Positions 61,529 to 64,000 of a stretch of 64,000 nt of DNA are shown one piece after another. Where the stretch lies: positions 1-64,000 of the forward strand of contig CAMPDV010001182.1 in NCBI GenBank assembly GCA_946699065.1, read 5' to 3'. Origin of the DNA: Loxodes magnus (lineage: Eukaryota > Ciliophora > Karyorelictea > Loxodida > Loxodidae). Position numbers and translations under genes: made by a program. How positions within the stretch are numbered: the stretch's first letter is position 1; each line of letters opens with the position of its first letter. Below the pieces are notes generated by a model. The model saw nothing but the letters and a program-made list of their open reading frames with translations. It had not been told where the DNA came from and did no database searches.

Positions 61529-61545
61529 TTTAACCTAATTTTAAT
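61529..61545. repeat. 17-bp target-site duplication, left
   Basis: TTTAACCTAATTTTAAT, repeated exactly at 62386-62402. The other four units have this sequence once, uninterrupted. Confidence 0.92.
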
Positions 61546-61589
61546 AATAATAATAATAGTAAACTAAAAGTAATTAAAGTTTAGCATTC

Positions 61590-61607
61590 CCTGGATTTTC
61601 AACCAGG
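61590..61607 (-). other. Terminal hairpin of the recent insertion
   Basis: CCTGG-ATTTTCAA-CCAGG, 5-bp stem and 8-base loop, 44 bases from the insertion end. Followed by the two GTGG/CCAC hairpins at 61628-61646 and 61657-61672, each preceded by a run of T. Confidence 0.7.
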
Positions 61608-61653
61608 TTTTTGCTACCATTTTTTTAGCGTGGATGGATACCACGCCATTTTT

Positions 61654-62369
61654 TTATGTGGATGGAACCACAGAGGATCTTCTGTCTTTTATGTGAATAG
61701 TTTTCTCTTGTAAATCCCTGTTTAGGTTATTCAGAGTCTGCTGAGTATGCTTAACGTTCTTTATTGTTCTTTTATCTAAATTTATCTTCACTAATCGCAA
61801 TTTTGTAATAAGTGTCACTTTGATTTGCAATAATAGCATTGTTTGCCTTGTTTTTTCTTGAATCTCTTCAGAAATACTTTTTTTTCAAGTTAATCGATTC
61901 TTTTGATTAAATCTATATTAATCTTTTAGTCATTCTATTTTTCTTAAACGTTTGCTTATGTAGAAACATTTTCGATAATCATATTTTGTTCTTGCTTAAA
62001 ATTCGATTGAGATTATTCATATAGTTACTATTCCGTGACTAGATTATTCTAAATCAATTATCGTCTAATTATTAGAAGCTCGTTATTTTAATCTTCGATA
62101 GTATTCATTAGTTCTCTTATTTTTTCCCCTTGGTTGTAAATTGTTTCCTAATAATTTTGTATTATTGTTTTCATTTGGTCAAGCTATATTTATATTTCGG
62201 ATTATTTTTATACCTTTACTGGATTCGATTCTATTGTTCCGATTATGATTTTTCCTTCAGAGGAGGAACTTGATTTATCTTCTTCTTGTTGTTGTCTCTG
62301 CATTTGTTTCGCAGCTTTCCTTTTTGCGTTCTTAATTTGGTTTTTGGAAAGGCGAATAGATTATTCCAT
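61654..62369 (-). CDS. Coiled-coil protein of the recent insertion
   Basis: MEQSIRLSKNQIKNAKRKAA, a Gln run, EEDKSSSSEGKIIIGTIE, coiled coil with QLDQMKTIIQNYQETIYNQG and EKIRELMNTIEDQNNE, and a basic end KDRRSSVVPST. It is 716 bp, one short of 239 codons; the missing base lies in an eight-A run after QLEK, so this is likely a read error and the gene intact. TAA ends it at 61654-61656 if TAA can stop; read as Gln, the frame continues through VVSIHAKKMVAKTWLKIQG over the hairpins. The basic Ser-rich head and coiled coil suggest an RNA-binding trimer- or dimer-forming protein, by analogy with LINE ORF1 proteins; no domain is recognised. Confidence 0.7.
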
Positions 62370-62385
62370 TTTAGATACTTTATTA

Positions 62386-62402
62386 TTTAACCTAATTTTA
62401 AT
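62386..62402. repeat. 17-bp target-site duplication, right
   Basis: Second copy of TTTAACCTAATTTTAAT; unit homology resumes directly after it. Confidence 0.92.
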
Positions 62403-63253
62403 ATAAGTTTAAAGTTACTTAGATAAAAATAAATAGTTAGATTTTTTAATTTTGTAAATTATTTTGAAAGTAAACATTAATTTTGTTTACTTTTATATCG
62501 AGATAAATTATTTTAACATATAAAAAATTACTTTTATAGAATATAAGTTTGTCTGCAAATATTAATTAATGCTATGACAAATTTTTGATTAAACATTAAA
62601 ATTAGAATTTAAAAACATTTTTTAAGTTTAACTATCTTAAATATGTCTTATTTAAAAAAATAAAAAAGTTGTGAATATCTTTATAAATAATGGCTTTTCT
62701 AATCTAATAAATAGATTGATTTATTAAGTTTTAAATATTAATGCATTTATTTTAATTTTGATTCCATTAATTGATTGAAATATTATTTTTGCTATTTTAA
62801 TTAAGCAAATTAATTTTAGATGATTATAAATAAAAAATATAAACTTTATAAATAATTTATAAACTTATTTAACTTCTAAATCTATTATTCTAGTATTTTA
62901 AAATTTAACTTTTTTAAATAATTTCTTATAATTGTAAATAAAATTTATAGATTTTTATTCTTAGAAACATTAAACTAAACGAGAAAGTTTATCTTTTAAA
63001 TGCTTTAATATACTTATAGCTAATTACAGTACGTTATAGTAAAAACTTCTAAATATTTTTTATAATTTGTTTGTAATTGAAAATATATACTTAAATTTTA
63101 ATTACTTATATCTATTTAGTTTACATATAAGCTTAGTTTCTTTAAACATTTTTATTATTAATGATATATTATTTTTATCAAAATACCACTTTTAAGTTTA
63201 CCTTTCTAAATCTTAAAATATCTTATATGCTTTTTTATTTTATTATACTTAAA

Positions 63254-63602
63254 ATGGATCCAAAGAAGTCAATTGCATAAAGTATATAAAACTATTAACA
63301 ATAAGAAAAACTCATAGACATTTACTCCTTAGAAGCATAACTAAAAATATTAGAATATGTTGAAGATTTAGTCAATTAATAAATCGAGATAGATCGCTGG
63401 CTAATTTGCTATTTTATCTCAAAATGAGAATACTACGATTAAAACAGAAATCAATCTTAAACATTATATCATCTAGTTTAACTAAAAACTGTAAAAATAA
63501 GAGTAAAAATATACAGAAATCTCAAATGCGCTCTAATTAGGAATCTATTTTTCTAATTTTTAAAAATATCTAAAGAAATAGTACCGCAGGTTAAAGCAGC
63601 TA
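63254..63602 (+). pseudogene. MDPKKS gene, truncated, copy 5
   Basis: Open from ATG to the TA junction; the continuation present in copy 4 is absent. Confidence 0.6.
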
Positions 63603-63603
63603 C

Positions 63604-64000
63604 TTTTCATGGATTTTCAAGCCATTCTAATTATCCATTTTTATCGAGGTTAAGTTCCCGATTTATTTTTAATGTGGATTGTTACACCACTTCCCTCCAT
63701 CTGACTGAGATTGATTCTATATCCAATCCTTTTTTGATTCTATTCTTATTTATGAAAATTCTTGTTATTTTTCTTCAGATTATTTAGTTCTCTTGTCTTT
63801 TAAATCTTCTATAGCCAGAACAGTGCTTTATTAGATTTTGGGAAGAATTGCAACATAAGCGTCTGTTTATTTTTATTTTGGAACATTTAATACACAAATT
63901 TTTCCAATCTTCTTACTATTTAAGTTCTTTCAAATTCTTTTTAATTATCTAATTGAATAAAGTGATATCAGTCTTTATTTCTTCAGTAAGCATAGAAACT
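63604..64000 (-). mobile_element. Second coiled-coil element, copy 5 (runs off right edge)
   Basis: Hairpin 63609-63625 and the 3' half of the coiled-coil ORF, as at 7268-8060; cut by the window end. Confidence 0.5.

Larger units (their letters stand above)
61546..62385 (-). mobile_element. Recent 840-bp retroelement insertion
   Basis: Present only in unit 5 and flanked by perfect 17-bp duplications of a sequence that is single in the other units, so this is a direct insertion scar. On the minus strand: 16 bases of leader, a 239-codon ORF, hairpin TGTGG...CCACA (61657-61672), hairpin GCGTGG-ATGGATA-CCACGC (61628-61646), terminal hairpin CCTGG-ATTTTCAA-CCAGG (61590-61607), then an ATT-repeat tail against the left duplication. 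No terminal inverted repeats. This is the signature of target-primed reverse transcription of a non-autonomous element. Relative of the unit-resident element (3599-4404 and copies), but clearly diverged from it. Confidence 0.9.
56187..64000. repeat. 14.6-kb tandem unit, copy 5 (partial)
   Basis: Identity to the unit resumes at about 56187, inside the codons for the kinase C-terminal tail, and runs to the window end, interrupted only by the 840-bp retroelement insertion at 61546-62385. It therefore lacks the first roughly 0.65 kb of the unit. Homopolymer noise is low, and the kinase frame is fully open here. Confidence 0.93.

Noticed and set aside
1-64000. Mitochondrial or other organelle DNA (AT-rich, TGA as Trp)
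   Set aside because: A RING-kinase, LINE-type retroelements and TAA/TAG as Gln do not fit organelle genomes.
1-64000. Paramecium/Tetrahymena code (only TAR reassigned)
   Set aside because: It would place stops inside WMAPE, SDIWA and WQERPS of the kinase and inside the CCHC knuckle.
1-64000. CRISPR array
   Set aside because: The repeats are 14.6-kb units and dispersed elements; no short repeats with regular spacers.

Overview
The window is very AT-rich eukaryotic nuclear DNA, most likely from a ciliate. Under the standard code almost nothing is open. Under a code with TAA and TAG as Gln and TGA as Trp, long proteins appear. The clearest case is a protein kinase with every expected subdomain, in which three Trp positions conserved across kinases (before MAPE, in SDIWA, and before ERPSA) are all TGA, while Gln is freely TAA or TAG. 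That pattern is known from karyorelict ciliates (for example Loxodes) and from the heterotrich Condylostoma. The placement is an inference from the code, not from a marker gene.

Most of the window is a direct tandem array of a unit of about 14.6 kb, starting at 1, 14623, 29276 and 43894. Three units are complete. Unit 4 is cut at about 52385, a 3.8-kb non-unit block follows, and unit 5 begins at about 56187 inside the kinase gene and runs off the right edge. The array also continues off the left edge, because positions 1-191 are the start of a gene whose body lies in the previous unit. The copies are nearly identical but differ by many one-base indels, mostly in homopolymers. This looks like long-read noise on top of real copy-specific variants, so reading frames are best judged by comparing copies.

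One unit, left to right (unit 1 coordinates): a RING-coiled coil-kinase gene (minus, 577-2834); an approximately 0.8-kb retroelement with 19-bp target-site duplications and an ATT-repeat tail (minus, 3599-4404); a coiled-coil protein with a decayed zinc knuckle (plus, 4696-5385); a plus-strand gene starting MDPKKS (6912), truncated in four of five copies; a second hairpin-ended coiled-coil element (minus, 7268-8060); a gag-like protein with an intact CCHC zinc knuckle (minus, 8085-8762); a short unknown ORF (minus, 9225-9468); a coiled-coil protein whose N-terminal module is shared with the reverse transcriptase (minus, 9843-10783); and a non-LTR (LINE-type) reverse transcriptase with shared frameshifts (minus, 12030-14815).

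Apart from the kinase and the short ORF, the unit is a nest of related non-LTR-type retroelements. They share coiled coils, a YCNxDGxxYRKK motif, CCHC knuckles and a 3' hairpin whose stem covaries between families while its loop stays TTGAAAAT-like. One family inserted recently in unit 5 (61546-62385, perfect 17-bp duplications). The non-unit block 52386-56186 holds another gag-like gene, relics of the same 3' ends, and a GC-richer short element ending in the reverse-transcriptase 3' terminus, which looks like a SINE.
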